A stretch of 64,000 nt of DNA from Spongiivirga citrea (GCF_010671565.1 NZ_JAABOQ010000003.1:124001-188000), one strand, 5' to 3'; counted from the first letter of the stretch, positions 50,219 through 59,753 are shown. Notes: generated by a model from the sequence alone, not told the origin. Numbers and translations: made by a program.

Positions 50219-51667
50219 ATGAGCAAGTATACTGAAGAGGATTTAGAAAAAGATTTAGCAACAAAAGAATACGAATACGGGTTTTATACTGATATAGAAT
50301 CTGAAACATTTCCTATTGGGTTAAACGAAGATATAGTTCGAGCCATCTCTAAGAAAAAAGAGGAGCCCGAATGGATGACAGAATGGCGACTAGAAGCTTT
50401 TAAGGTTTGGAAAGAAATGGAAGAGCCAGATTGGGCCAATGTACATTATGAAAAGCCCGATTTTCAGTCAATCGCTTACTATTCTGCACCAGTCGCAGTA
50501 GATCCTAATAAGACATTAGATGATGTAGATCCTGAACTGCTAGCCATGTACAAGAAACTAGGTATTTCTGTAGATGAGCAAAAGAAAATGAACAATATCG
50601 CCATGGATATTGTTGTCGATTCAGTTTCAGTTGCTACGACTTTCAAAAAGACATTAGCTGAGAAAGGTATTATTTTCATGAGTATTTCTGAAGCTATTAA
50701 AGAGCATCCGGAATTAGTGAAAAAACATTTAGGAACTGTGGTTCCGCAAAAAGATAATTTTTATGCAGCATTGAATTCTGCTGTGTTTAGTGACGGATCG
50801 TTCTGTTATATTCCTAAGGGTGTTCGATGCCCGATGGAATTATCGACTTATTTTAGAATTAATCAAGCGGGTACTGGCCAGTTTGAAAGAACATTGGTGA
50901 TTGCTGACGAAGGTAGTTATGTGTCTTACCTAGAAGGTTGTACTGCACCAAGTCGTGATGAAAATCAGTTACATGCCGCTGTTGTAGAGCTAATTGCTTT
51001 AGATGATGCTGAAATAAAATATAGTACCGTTCAAAACTGGTATCCAGGAAATGCTGAAGGTAAAGGCGGCGTTTTCAACTTTGTTACTAAGCGAGGACTT
51101 TGCGAGAAGAATGCAAAAATTAGCTGGACACAAGTTGAAACAGGAAGTGCTGTAACTTGGAAATACCCTTCTTGTATTCTGAAAGGAGATAACTCAGTCG
51201 GAGAATTCTACTCCATCGCTGTTACCAATAATTTTCAACAAGCAGATACAGGTACGAAAATGATTCACCTTGGAAAAAACACCAAGAGTACGATCATTTC
51301 TAAAGGTATTTCTGCTGGTCAATCGCAAAATAGTTATCGTGGTTTAGTGCAAATAAACAGTCGCGCAGAGAATGCTCGGAACTTCTCTCAGTGTGATAGT
51401 TTATTAATGGGTAACAAATGTGGAGCTCATACTTTCCCGTATATAGAGGCAAAAAATAAAACTGCTCAAATCGAGCATGAGGCGACAACTAGTAAAATTG
51501 GTGAAGACCAAATTTTCTATTGTAACCAACGAGGTATCGATACTGAAAAGGCAATTGCATTAATTGTAAATGGCTTTAGTAAAGAAGTGTTGAATAAACT
51601 TCCTATGGAGTTTGCTGTAGAGGCTCAAAAATTATTAGAAATAAGTTTAGAAGGATCTGTAGGATAA
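50219..51667 (+). CDS. sufB: Fe-S cluster scaffold subunit SufB
   Basis: The 482-residue protein is full length and shows the SufB marks: [18 protein letters not shown] (about 199-216), [20 protein letters not shown] (about 240-259), and the C-terminal core [19 protein letters not shown] with the Cys used in cluster assembly. SufB with SufC and SufD forms the scaffold on which Fe-S clusters are built. The next suf gene is displaced by an inserted lipoprotein gene. Confidence 0.98.
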   Translation: MSKYTEEDLEKDLATKEYEYGFYTDIESETFPIGLNEDIVRAISKKKEEPEWMTEWRLEAFKVWKEMEEPDWANVHYEKPDFQSIAYYSAPVAVDPNKTLDDVDPELLAMYKKLGISVDEQKKMNNIAMDIVVDSVSVATTFKKTLAEKGIIFMSISEAIKEHPELVKKHLGTVVPQKDNFYAALNSAVFSDGSFCYIPKGVRCPMELSTYFRINQAGTGQFERTLVIADEGSYVSYLEGCTAPSRDENQLHAAVVELIALDDAEIKYSTVQNWYPGNAEGKGGVFNFVTKRGLCEKNAKISWTQVETGSAVTWKYPSCILKGDNSVGEFYSIAVTNNFQQADTGTKMIHLGKNTKSTIISKGISAGQSQNSYRGLVQINSRAENARNFSQCDSLLMGNKCGAHTFPYIEAKNKTAQIEHEATTSKIGEDQIFYCNQRGIDTEKAIALIVNGFSKEVLNKLPMEFAVEAQKLLEISLEGSVG

Positions 51668-51680
51668 TTGCGACTGAGAA

Positions 51681-51710
51681 ATGTCATACCGAGCGCAATC
51701 GAGATGTAAT
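51681..51710. repeat. Intergenic short repeat between sufB and the MBL gene
   Basis: ATGTCATACCGAGCGCAATC and the following GAGATG match a short element I know from many Bacteroidota genomes (of the type GTCATTTCGAGCGCAGTCGAGA), here with a few changes. It lies right between sufB and the inserted metallo-beta-lactamase gene. Confidence 0.5.
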
Positions 51711-51726
51711 CAAACTGAACGGTCAA

Positions 51727-52602
51727 ATGAAAAAACTCTTAATAGCCTTTAGCCTTATAGCCATAGTTGCTTGTAAGCAAAATAAAAAAGAATCTGATAC
51801 AGCTGATACGACTCAAGAAAAAGCAGTAAAACCAGCGGTGAAGCTTTATGCATTTAGTGGCGGTACTGTACAGGCAAATATGCTTGAATTATTTTCACAG
51901 GATACCACTTATACAGGACAGTCGAAAACATTTGCTGATGCCTTTTATGTGATTGAGCATCCGGATGGCGTGTTAGTTTGGGATGGCGGTTTGCCAGAAG
52001 CTCTTACCACTTTAGAAGAACCATTTACCGATCCGAGCGGTGCCTTTACCGTTTCTAGAAAAGACTCCGTTAAAAATCAGTTGGCGTCAATCGGAATGAA
52101 GATTGATTCTGTAAAATATTTCTCGTTATCACATACTCATTTTGATCATACGGGACATGCCAACGCATTTAAAAATTCAACCTGGATCGTTCAAGAAGCC
52201 GAACATAGCTTTATTACAAGCGATTCAATTAAAGTACAACAAGCTGATAATTACAATGCAGTAAAAGAATTGACCAATGTAATGAAAATAGATGGCGACC
52301 ATGATGTGTTTGCTGATGGATCGGTCATCATTAAATCATACCCAGGGCATACGCCAGGGCATTCAGCTTTGTACATTGATTTACCAAAAACAGGTCCAGT
52401 TTTATTAACTGGTGACCTATATCATTTTGAAGAAAACAGAGAATTTAAAAGAGTTCCTAGTTTCAATTATGATGTTGAAATGACAAAGAAAAGCATGTAT
52501 GCTTTTGAAGCTTTTGCAAAAGAAAAAGGCGCACAAGTATTCATTCAACATTCACCAAACGATTTTAAGAAAATACCGGCAGCTCCGGCATATTTAGAGT
52601 AA
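51727..52602 (+). CDS. Metallo-beta-lactamase-fold lipoprotein (AHL lactonase-like)
   Basis: The 291-residue product begins MKKLLIAFSLIAIVACKQNK, a lipoprotein signal with Cys16. The fold shows the metal motif SHTHFDHTGHA (His136, His138, Asp140, His141), a third-ligand region SYPGHTPGHSALYI and TGDLYHF, as in N-acyl homoserine lactonases and related hydrolases. The true substrate is unknown. It interrupts the usual sufB-sufC order, lying 59 bp after sufB and 19 bp before sufC, and is flanked by a dispersed repeat, which suggests insertion. Confidence 0.88.
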   Translation: MKKLLIAFSLIAIVACKQNKKESDTADTTQEKAVKPAVKLYAFSGGTVQANMLELFSQDTTYTGQSKTFADAFYVIEHPDGVLVWDGGLPEALTTLEEPFTDPSGAFTVSRKDSVKNQLASIGMKIDSVKYFSLSHTHFDHTGHANAFKNSTWIVQEAEHSFITSDSIKVQQADNYNAVKELTNVMKIDGDHDVFADGSVIIKSYPGHTPGHSALYIDLPKTGPVLLTGDLYHFEENREFKRVPSFNYDVEMTKKSMYAFEAFAKEKGAQVFIQHSPNDFKKIPAAPAYLE

Positions 52603-52621
52603 TACAGATTAAATAGACACT

Positions 52622-53374
52622 ATGTTATCTATAAAAAACTTACACGCTAGTGTAGAAGACAAAGAAATATTAAGAGGGATTGACCTTGAGGTAAAACCAG
52701 GAGAAGTACACGCAATTATGGGGCCTAACGGCTCAGGAAAAAGTACACTTTCTTCAGTTATTGCTGGTAAGGAAGAATATGAAGTTACCGAAGGAGAAAT
52801 ATTTCTTCAAGGTGAAGATATTGGCGAATTAGAAGCTGATGAACGTGCACATAAAGGCATCTTTATGTCATTTCAGTATCCAGTTGAAATACCCGGGGTG
52901 ACGGTTACCAACTTCTTGAAAACTGCAATCAACGAAACACGTAAAGCGCGCGGTCAGGAAGAAATGCCTGCTAAAGATATGTTGAAGATGATTCGTGAAA
53001 AATCGGAATTGTTAGAGATTGATCGCAAGTTTTTATCTCGTTCATTAAATGAAGGTTTTTCTGGTGGTGAGAAAAAGCGTAATGAGATCTTCCAAATGGC
53101 AATGTTAGAGCCAAAATTAGCCATCCTAGATGAGACCGATTCTGGTTTAGATATCGATGCCCTGCGCATTGTTGCAAACGGAGTAAACAAATTAAGAAGT
53201 AAGGATAATGCTGTTGTGGTTATTACACACTACCAGCGTTTGTTGGAATATATTGTGCCTGATTTTGTGCATGTATTATACAATGGTAAAATTGTAAAAT
53301 CTGGCACAAAAGAACTAGCACTAGAGCTAGAAGAAAAAGGTTACGACTGGATTAAAGAAGAAGTTGGAGTATAA
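52622..53374 (+). CDS. sufC: Fe-S assembly ATPase SufC
   Basis: The 250-residue ABC-type ATPase has Walker [11 protein letters not shown] (about 33-42), the Q-loop [13 protein letters not shown], the signature [11 protein letters not shown] and Walker [13 protein letters not shown]. SufC powers the SufBCD scaffold. It is downstream of the inserted lipoprotein gene and 74 bp upstream of sufD. Confidence 0.98.
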   Translation: MLSIKNLHASVEDKEILRGIDLEVKPGEVHAIMGPNGSGKSTLSSVIAGKEEYEVTEGEIFLQGEDIGELEADERAHKGIFMSFQYPVEIPGVTVTNFLKTAINETRKARGQEEMPAKDMLKMIREKSELLEIDRKFLSRSLNEGFSGGEKKRNEIFQMAMLEPKLAILDETDSGLDIDALRIVANGVNKLRSKDNAVVVITHYQRLLEYIVPDFVHVLYNGKIVKSGTKELALELEEKGYDWIKEEVGV

Positions 53375-53384
53375 TTTTAGTATG

Positions 53385-53440
53385 CAGTTCGCAGTAATCA
53401 GTCCGCAGTGACTGAAGACTGAAGACTGCTAACTGAAGAC
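53385..53440. repeat. Low-complexity repeat between sufC and sufD
   Basis: Overlapping words of the type GCAGT and ACTGAAGACTGA recur about every 7-11 bp through the gap before sufD. It resembles in style, not sequence, the ATGAGCT tract inside the TPP riboswitch. Confidence 0.6.
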
Positions 53441-53448
53441 TGAAAAAA

Positions 53449-54762
53449 ATGAGTTTAAAAGATAAATTAGTATCATCGTTTATAGCATTTGAAAATCAAA
53501 TTGATGTAGATGCACCTGTACACAATGTTCGTACTGAGGCGATGAAGCGTTTTGAAGAAGAAGGTTTTCCTAATAAAAAGCAGGAAGCCTGGAAATATAC
53601 TTCCTTAAATAGCCTATTGAAGCACGATTACAGTGTATTCCCGAAAAAGGATTCTGCTGTCGCATATGCTGATGTTAAACGCTATTTTTTACATGATATT
53701 GACACCTATAAGATTGTGTTTGTTGATGGCATTTACTCATCGCACCTTTCAGAAACTACTCATGATGGTATCGATGTTTGCTTAATGTCTTCGGCATTGA
53801 CAAAAGATATGTATCGACCAATAATCGATAACTATTTTGACAAGATTGCCGAAAAAGATGGGCTATCATCTTTAAATACAGCATTTTCTAAAGAAGGCGC
53901 CTATATCTATATTCCAAAAAACAAGCTTGCAAATAAACCAATTGAGGTCGTATTCTTTTCAACAGGAAATGAATCTTCATTGATGCTTCAACCAAGAAAT
54001 TTGATTGTGGTAGAAGAGAATTCACAGGTTCAAATAATCGAAAGACATCAGAGTCTAACTGATAATCCAGTATTAACGAATTCAGTTACTGAAATATTTG
54101 CCGATAAACGTGCTATTGTTGATTATTACAAGATTCAAAATGACAATAGCAATGCATCGTTAATAGACAATACATATATAGAGCAACAACGCGAAAGCAA
54201 TTGTTCTGTTCACACCTTTTCCTTTGGTGGAAATTTGACCCGTAATAACCTGAACTTCTATCAAAAAGGAGAACACATTGATTCTACTTTAAAAGGAGTT
54301 ACTATAATTAAGGGTAAACAACACGTTGATCATAATACCTTAGTGCATCATATAGAACCAAATTGTGAAAGCCATCAAGATTATAAAGGTATTTTCGCTG
54401 ATCGTTCCACGGGTGTTTTTAATGGGAAAGTTGTGGTTGAAAAAGAAGCACAAAAAACAAATGCTTTTCAAGCAAACAACAACATTCTTATTGATGATAA
54501 AGCATCGATAAATACCAAACCTCAACTGGAGATATTTGCAGATGATGTAAAGTGTTCGCATGGTTGTACGATCGGACAGCTTGATGATAGTGCCTTATTC
54601 TATATGAAAACCCGAGGTATTCCTGAAAAAGAAGCGAGAGCCTTATTGATGTACGCCTTTTCAAATAATGTATTGGCTAGTGTTAAGATTCCTCAATTAA
54701 AATCAAGAATTACCACATTAATCGCCAAGAAATTAGGCGTTAATATTGGCTTCGATTTGTAA
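53449..54762 (+). CDS. sufD: Fe-S assembly subunit SufD
   Basis: The 437-residue protein follows the SufD pattern: KKQEAWKYTSLNSLLKHDY (about 44-62), then the beta-helix core with VVVEKEAQKTNAFQANNNIL (about 324-343), KCSHGCTIGQLD (about 364-375) and the C-terminal FYMKTRGIPEKEARALL. SufD pairs with SufB in the scaffold and is linked to iron entry. A strong terminator follows, closing the first suf transcription unit. Confidence 0.97.
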   Translation: MSLKDKLVSSFIAFENQIDVDAPVHNVRTEAMKRFEEEGFPNKKQEAWKYTSLNSLLKHDYSVFPKKDSAVAYADVKRYFLHDIDTYKIVFVDGIYSSHLSETTHDGIDVCLMSSALTKDMYRPIIDNYFDKIAEKDGLSSLNTAFSKEGAYIYIPKNKLANKPIEVVFFSTGNESSLMLQPRNLIVVEENSQVQIIERHQSLTDNPVLTNSVTEIFADKRAIVDYYKIQNDNSNASLIDNTYIEQQRESNCSVHTFSFGGNLTRNNLNFYQKGEHIDSTLKGVTIIKGKQHVDHNTLVHHIEPNCESHQDYKGIFADRSTGVFNGKVVVEKEAQKTNAFQANNNILIDDKASINTKPQLEIFADDVKCSHGCTIGQLDDSALFYMKTRGIPEKEARALLMYAFSNNVLASVKIPQLKSRITTLIAKKLGVNIGFDL

Positions 54763-54783
54763 GAACACTTCAAAACACAACTC

Positions 54784-54818
54784 AACCTGTCAATGCAATT
54801 TATTTGACAGGTTTTTTT
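54784..54818 (+). terminator. Terminator of the suf operon
   Basis: AACCTGTCAA (54784-54793) and TTGACAGGTT (54804-54813) make a perfect 10-bp stem with a 10-nt loop, followed by T7. Confidence 0.92.
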
Positions 54819-54844
54819 ATGCCCTCATATTCTATGTAAGTTGT

Positions 54845-54852
54845 TATATTTG
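54845..54852 (+). promoter_or_regulatory. TAnnTTTG box directly before a start codon
   Basis: TATATTTG ends 2 bp before the ATG at 54855, again implying a leaderless transcript or a start codon further inside. Confidence 0.5.
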
Positions 54853-54854
54853 AA

Positions 54855-55568
54855 ATGCATAACCAGACTATTAGAGTGAAAAGAAAAACAGCAAGCCATC
54901 CCAACCATAAAAAAGTCTTAGAAATTGTAGTCTGGATAACTTGCTTGATGATTATTGTTTGGGCGTTTCTTGACTTTCGCGATCAGTTCAAGGAAAATAA
55001 TGCTTTTGAAGCTGCCAAAAAAGAGCTTATAGAAGAATTAGAATATAACTATTACGCCATGGTGCAAGGCGAATTACTTTACTGGCGGCCATTTTACAAT
55101 CGTATTTCTAGCGACCAAGGATATCCACCTTACAGCATAAGTAAACGGGGGTTTAATAAAGAGTTTGGTCTCGGCTTTAATTATACCAGTTTCAGAGTCT
55201 ATACACCAAAAAATGCTACTTGGAATGCTTTTAAAACTGCAGGATTTGTAAATCAATTAGATTTCAACACTATAAAATATATAGAGGAGTATTATACCGA
55301 GCAGGAAATTTTCAATAAACGTATGGAAGACTTTATCAAAGTACCATATGAACTTGCTCGAAATAATAAAAACCCTGCGGTATTAAACGAATACCATAAA
55401 ACCGCCGGCAGTTTTTATCACAACATCTTTCTAATTAACATTAGTAAAAATAACCACCTGTTTTTGATTGAAAGCGCCTTAGAAAATCTAGGCGAAGACC
55501 TTAACAAAAATATGACTGAACTTCGTGAGCTATATACGGAATCAGCAAATGCCGAAGTTTCTAAATAA
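54855..55568 (+). CDS. DUF6090-like membrane-anchored protein
   Basis: The 237-residue protein has a short basic start, one membrane helix (about 21-40, VLEIVVWITCLMIIVWAFLD) and a long helical outer domain with LIEELEYNYYAMVQGELLYW. The N-terminal helix followed by ...AKKELIEELE... is typical of DUF6090-type Bacteroidota proteins, role unknown. It follows the suf operon terminator and has its own -7 box. Confidence 0.65.
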   Translation: MHNQTIRVKRKTASHPNHKKVLEIVVWITCLMIIVWAFLDFRDQFKENNAFEAAKKELIEELEYNYYAMVQGELLYWRPFYNRISSDQGYPPYSISKRGFNKEFGLGFNYTSFRVYTPKNATWNAFKTAGFVNQLDFNTIKYIEEYYTEQEIFNKRMEDFIKVPYELARNNKNPAVLNEYHKTAGSFYHNIFLINISKNNHLFLIESALENLGEDLNKNMTELRELYTESANAEVSK

Positions 55569-55608
55569 TACAACAATACTTCCTTCTTCCGCTCAAGCGG
55601 GCACTCGA

Positions 55609-55645
55609 GATTCTGAATAATTACTAGTGGCTGATTTTCAGAATC
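55609..55645. other. Hairpin without T-run in the gap before the Ppx gene
   Basis: GATTCTGAA (55609-55617) and TTCAGAATC (55637-55645) form a perfect 9-bp stem with a 19-nt loop, just before the -7 box of the next gene. It could be a protein-binding site or a terminator for the previous gene. Confidence 0.4.
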
Positions 55646-55682
55646 ATAGGTTAAAAAATATATCGAACTCGCCTTAATTAAA

Positions 55683-55690
55683 TACTTTTG
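55683..55690 (+). promoter_or_regulatory. TAnnTTTG -7 box of the Ppx/GppA gene
   Basis: TACTTTTG lies 22 bp before the TTG start at 55713. Confidence 0.5.
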
Positions 55691-55712
55691 CAGTAATTAG
55701 AATAATAGAATT

Positions 55713-56627
55713 TTGCTGAAAATTGAAAAATACGGAGCGATCGATATTGGAACTAATGCGATAAGATTACTAATCGCTACGGTAATCAAAAAAGCTGGTG
55801 TTCCACCACAAATAAAAAAGACTTCTTTAGTCCGAGTTCCAATTCGCTTAGGTGTTGATGTATTTTTAAAAGGTGAAATTTCTGAGTCTAATTACAAAAG
55901 AATGAGAGATGCCATGAATGCTTTCAGTCTTTTAATGAAAACTCATTATGTAAAGCGATTTCGAGCTTGTGCCACCTCAGCAATGCGCGAAGCAAAAAAT
56001 GGTAAATCAATAAGAAAAAGTATCCTAAAAGAAACAGGTATTAACATTCAGATTATTTCTGGAACAGATGAGGCCGCAATTATTGCCTCAACCGACCTCA
56101 TGGATTTATTAAATACGAATAACGCATTCCTGTATGTCGATGTGGGAGGAGGAAGTACAGAGTTCACAGTATTTTCTAATAAACAGACGATTGTTTCTAA
56201 GTCATTTAAACTAGGAACAGTACGAATATTAAATGAGCAAGTGGGTGAATCTACATGGGATAATGTGAAAAAATGGATAAAAAAGAACACTAAGAATTAT
56301 GAAAAAATAAGTCTTATTGGCTCCGGGGGAAACATCAATAGTATTTACAAAAACAGTAGAGAAAAATCAGGGAAACCACTTACCTATTTCTATCTATCAG
56401 AGTATTACAAAAAGCTAAAATCATACAATTACGAGCAACGTATTTTTAATTTAAAAATGAATCCGGATCGTGCTGACGTTATTGTCCCTGCGGCCAAAAT
56501 TTATCTTTCATCTATGAAATGGAGCAAAGCCAAAGATATATACGTGCCTAAAATCGGACTTTCAGACGGAATTATTAAAACTCTTTATAACGAACAAGCA
56601 GCAAAAGATATTGAAGTAGTCTTTTAA
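55713..56627 (+). CDS. Exopolyphosphatase / GppA family protein
   Basis: The start is TTG; no ATG is available before the conserved first motif KYGAIDIGTNAIRLL (about 6-20). The 304-residue protein has the sugar-kinase-like Ppx fold: ATSAMREAKNG, the phosphate loop YVDVGGGSTEFTVF (about 138-151), and GSGGNINSIY. It hydrolyses polyphosphate or (p)ppGpp phosphates; the short length (no HD domain) favours a small Ppx-type enzyme. It lies within the SUF region without an obvious link. Confidence 0.9.
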   Translation: MLKIEKYGAIDIGTNAIRLLIATVIKKAGVPPQIKKTSLVRVPIRLGVDVFLKGEISESNYKRMRDAMNAFSLLMKTHYVKRFRACATSAMREAKNGKSIRKSILKETGINIQIISGTDEAAIIASTDLMDLLNTNNAFLYVDVGGGSTEFTVFSNKQTIVSKSFKLGTVRILNEQVGESTWDNVKKWIKKNTKNYEKISLIGSGGNINSIYKNSREKSGKPLTYFYLSEYYKKLKSYNYEQRIFNLKMNPDRADVIVPAAKIYLSSMKWSKAKDIYVPKIGLSDGIIKTLYNEQAAKDIEVVF

Positions 56628-56696
56628 CTTTTAAGCCTTGGGCTTCCTTTTCTTACTAGCCTTCGCCAATGGATTAAATGCTAAGCACAGGTTTAA

Positions 56697-57003
56697 CTAA
56701 TATTCTAGATCTTCATCAAGATCAAAACCTTCAGGAGAAATAAATACATAGCCTTTCATAGGTCTACCAGTAAAATCCATTGGATGACAGCCTTCTCTTT
56801 TCATGGCTTCAGGACTAGCATCTTCTCCAATGCGCGCCATTAAAAGATCCGTTTGTCTTTTTTTTATCAAAATGAATGCCACAGCACATCTTATCATCAA
56901 CCATAAAACACAAACCGCCCATCATTTTCTTCTCATAAAAATTTGATTTTTGATCTTGAAAGAATCTTCTGATTCTGTCTGCTAAAAACTCATTATACGC
57001 CAT
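56697..57003 (-). pseudogene. TfoX N-terminal domain protein, frameshifted at A8 run
   Basis: Two reading frames together spell one TfoX-N-terminal domain. From the ATG at 57003: MAYNEFLADRIRRFFQDQKS then MMGGLCFMVDDKMCCGIHFD. After a run of eight A (56856-56865 region, T8 on plus at 56858-56865) the frame breaks; deleting one A restores RQTDLLMARIGEDASPEA and GCHPMDFTGRPMKGYVF. The restored protein ends FDLDEDLEY with no usual Trp-containing tail, about 10-12 residues short. It may be a true pseudogene, a slippage-controlled gene, or an assembly error. Confidence 0.75.
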
Positions 57004-57069
57004 GATAATTTTATATGTAGGATAAGTTAATACTATTGAAACAATATAAAAAATGAATGCCATAACACG

Positions 57070-57077
57070 TATCTTTG
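57070..57077 (+). promoter_or_regulatory. TAnnTTTG box directly before sufS
   Basis: TATCTTTG ends 4 bp before the sufS ATG at 57082, as at 16957, 50219 and 54855. Confidence 0.55.
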
Positions 57078-57081
57078 CACC

Positions 57082-58296
57082 ATGATTGATGTACAAAAAA
57101 TAAGGAATGATTTTCCTATTCTTAGGCGAGAAGTTAATGGTAAACCTCTCGTGTATTTTGATAATGCAGCTACCTCACAAACGCCGCAACAAGTAATAGA
57201 TGTTATTGTAGATTATTATTCAAACTATAATGCCAATATTCACCGTGGTGTACATGCACTAAGTCAAGAAGCGACAGATGCTTATGAACAAGCGCGCATT
57301 AAAATTCAGAAGCACTTTAACGCTGCAAAGGCACATGAGATTATTTTTACATCAGGTACTACGCATAGCATCAACCTAGTCGCAAACGGATTTGCATCTA
57401 TTTTGCAGAAAGGAGATGAAATTATCGTATCAGCTTTAGAGCACCATTCAAATATTGTACCATGGCAAATGCTTTGTGAAAAAACTGGAGCTGTTTTAAA
57501 GGTCATCCCAATGAATCAAGATGGTGAATTGATGATGAATGCATATGACGATCTTCTTTCATCAAAAACAAAATTGGTTTTTACAAATCACATTTCGAAT
57601 GCACTGGGTACAATCAATCCAATAGAAGAGATTATTAGAAAAGCACATACTGTAGGTGCGGCTGTTTTAATTGACGGTGCACAAGCATGTCCTCATATAA
57701 AACCTGATGTTCAAGCATTAGATGCTGACTTCTATGTAGCCTCAGCTCATAAAATATGCGGCCCTACCGGCCAAGGAATGTTATATGGTAAAGAAGAATG
57801 GTTGAATAAGCTTCCACCCTATCAAGGTGGTGGTGAAATGATCGAAGAAGTTACTTTCGAAAAAACTACTTATGCCGATCTACCTCATAAATTTGAAGCA
57901 GGGACGCCCAATATTTGTGGTGGTATCGCATTTGGTGCCGCAATAGACTATATGAATTCGATCGGTTTTGATGAAATCGCAGCTTACGAACATGAGCTAT
58001 TGGAATATGCCACTGAACAATTATTAAATATCGAAGGACTGAAAATTTACGGTACTTCAAAAAATAAGACCTCTGTAATTTCATTCAATATTGAAGGTAT
58101 TCACCCCTATGATATCGGCACCATTCTAGATAAATTAGGAATCGCAGTTCGAACAGGCCACCACTGTGCACAACCAATTATGGATTATTATAAAATTCCA
58201 GGAACGGTTCGTGCTTCATTCTCATTTTACAATACAAAAGAAGAAATCGATTTGTTAGTAGCTGGCGTTGAACGAGCAGTTGGTATGCTGGTCTAA
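57082..58296 (+). CDS. sufS: Cysteine desulfurase SufS
   Basis: The 404-residue PLP enzyme shows LVYFDNAATSQTPQQVI (about 23-39), the PLP Lys in ASAHKICGPTG (about 221-231) and the active-site Cys in RTGHHCAQPIM (about 356-366). It takes sulfur from cysteine and passes it to SufE for cluster building. It is separated from sufE by three metalloprotease genes and a lipoprotein gene. The -7 box before it suggests its own transcript. Confidence 0.98.
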   Translation: MIDVQKIRNDFPILRREVNGKPLVYFDNAATSQTPQQVIDVIVDYYSNYNANIHRGVHALSQEATDAYEQARIKIQKHFNAAKAHEIIFTSGTTHSINLVANGFASILQKGDEIIVSALEHHSNIVPWQMLCEKTGAVLKVIPMNQDGELMMNAYDDLLSSKTKLVFTNHISNALGTINPIEEIIRKAHTVGAAVLIDGAQACPHIKPDVQALDADFYVASAHKICGPTGQGMLYGKEEWLNKLPPYQGGGEMIEEVTFEKTTYADLPHKFEAGTPNICGGIAFGAAIDYMNSIGFDEIAAYEHELLEYATEQLLNIEGLKIYGTSKNKTSVISFNIEGIHPYDIGTILDKLGIAVRTGHHCAQPIMDYYKIPGTVRASFSFYNTKEEIDLLVAGVERAVGMLV

Positions 58297-58411
58297 CCAT
58301 TCCGTTGTTTATTTAAAATTCACAATTACTTACTTTTTTTAACAATTAGTTAGCGTTTCGTTATATTTTTATATATTCGGCCGATTAAAATTAACTAAAA
58401 TTTAAGATTTT

Positions 58412-59485
58412 ATGAAAAAAGTAATTCTTGGTATGGCCGCTTTGGCTTTACTGTTTGTAGCATGTAAAGACGATCAAAGCGATCTACCAGACCCCCAAGA
58501 AATTGCAGTAGATATGAGTGACTTTTATTTATATACTGATGCTGCATCAACCTCTAAAGGCGACAAAGGAAATGGTAGAGATTGCCAATCGATGAGTGTA
58601 TTAAATCGAAACCTCGATGCCAACCCTGGTCTTTTCAAAAAAATGTATGACATTGAAAAACAAGTTCGTCAGTTTATTGCAGCTAAAAAACCTTCTAATC
58701 CAGGAAATGGTGGAGGTCCAGGTGGAGGTGATGACGGAGGTGGAAGCCCGGTTGATGATGGCCTAGGTTCTCTTACAATTCCTGTTGTTGTGCATGTAAT
58801 CTATAGCAATAGCAATGAAAATATCTCAGATACACAAATTAGATCTCAAATAGATGTTTTAAATCGTGATTTTAATGCAACCAATAATGATGTAAACCAG
58901 GTTCCTCAGGAGTTTGCTGACCGTGTTGCTAATTCTGATATTAATTTCAGTCTAGCCCAAACTATCCGAGTATCTTCAACAAGAACTTCTTGGGGTACAA
59001 GAGATGACATGAAGTCATCAGCAAATGGAGGATCTGATGCGGTTGACCCTGCAAATTTCATGAATATTTGGGTTTGTAATATTGGCGGTGGAATTCTTGG
59101 TTACGCACAGTTTCCAGGTGGCAATGCATCCACAGACGGAATTGTCGTTTCTCCACAATATTTTGGCACAACAGGATTTGTATCCGCTCCATTTGATGGT
59201 GGTCGCACAACTACACATGAAGTGGGACACTACCTAAACCTACGACATATTTGGGGTGACGGAAGATGTAACCGTGATGATTTCGTTGCCGATACTCCAA
59301 CATCTGATGCTCCTAACTATAGTTGCCCATCGTACCCAACTGTTAATTGTAGATCAAACGATATGACAATGAACTACATGGATTACGTTGATGATGCATG
59401 TATGTACATGTTCTCTGAAGGTCAGAAAGCTAGAATGCGCGCATTATTTGCCGCAGGTGGAGCAAGAGCTGATCTGGTTAACTAA
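58412..59485 (+). CDS. M43-type zinc metalloprotease lipoprotein, copy 1
   Basis: The 357-residue product begins MKKVILGMAALALLFVACKD, a lipoprotein signal with Cys18. A Gly/Pro-rich hinge (about 95-118, GNGGGPGGG) precedes the catalytic domain with HEVGHYLNLRHIWGDG (zinc His269, His273, His279; Glu270) and the Met-turn MNYMDYVDD. This is the pappalysin/cytophagalysin group, with Asn in place of the usual Gly in HExxHxxGxxH. No T9SS sorting tail is seen, so it is surface- or periplasm-anchored. Two related genes follow in tandem. Confidence 0.93.
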   Translation: MKKVILGMAALALLFVACKDDQSDLPDPQEIAVDMSDFYLYTDAASTSKGDKGNGRDCQSMSVLNRNLDANPGLFKKMYDIEKQVRQFIAAKKPSNPGNGGGPGGGDDGGGSPVDDGLGSLTIPVVVHVIYSNSNENISDTQIRSQIDVLNRDFNATNNDVNQVPQEFADRVANSDINFSLAQTIRVSSTRTSWGTRDDMKSSANGGSDAVDPANFMNIWVCNIGGGILGYAQFPGGNASTDGIVVSPQYFGTTGFVSAPFDGGRTTTHEVGHYLNLRHIWGDGRCNRDDFVADTPTSDAPNYSCPSYPTVNCRSNDMTMNYMDYVDDACMYMFSEGQKARMRALFAAGGARADLVN

Positions 59486-59509
59486 TTAGTTCAAGTTAAA
59501 ATAAATTTC

Positions 59510-59537
59510 AAAGGCACCATAACTGGTGCCTTTTTAT
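59510..59537 (+). terminator. Terminator of metalloprotease copy 1
   Basis: AAAGGCACCA (59510-59519) pairs with TGGTGCCTTT (59524-59533) over a 4-nt loop, followed by T-rich sequence. Confidence 0.92.
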
Positions 59538-59753
59538 TTCTTATATCCTATGTGTTCTACTTGAAGCGCATTTAATACCAATTCATCAAAAATTCACCTC
59601 TATTAAGTATGGATATTACCAATAATATCTTTTTTTAATATATAATTAACAATTCTATATTTTTAACAGATAATCATAAAATAGGGTTTTTTCTGGCATT
59701 ATCAACAATTTTATATGATTTTATAAGTTTTTTTTACACATTTATTAACAATT

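Noticed and set aside
56815-57096. A separate 93-residue membrane protein (frame starting at 57096)
   Set aside because: Its first 31 residues lie upstream of the true TfoX start at 57003, and the rest is the first half of the broken TfoX domain.
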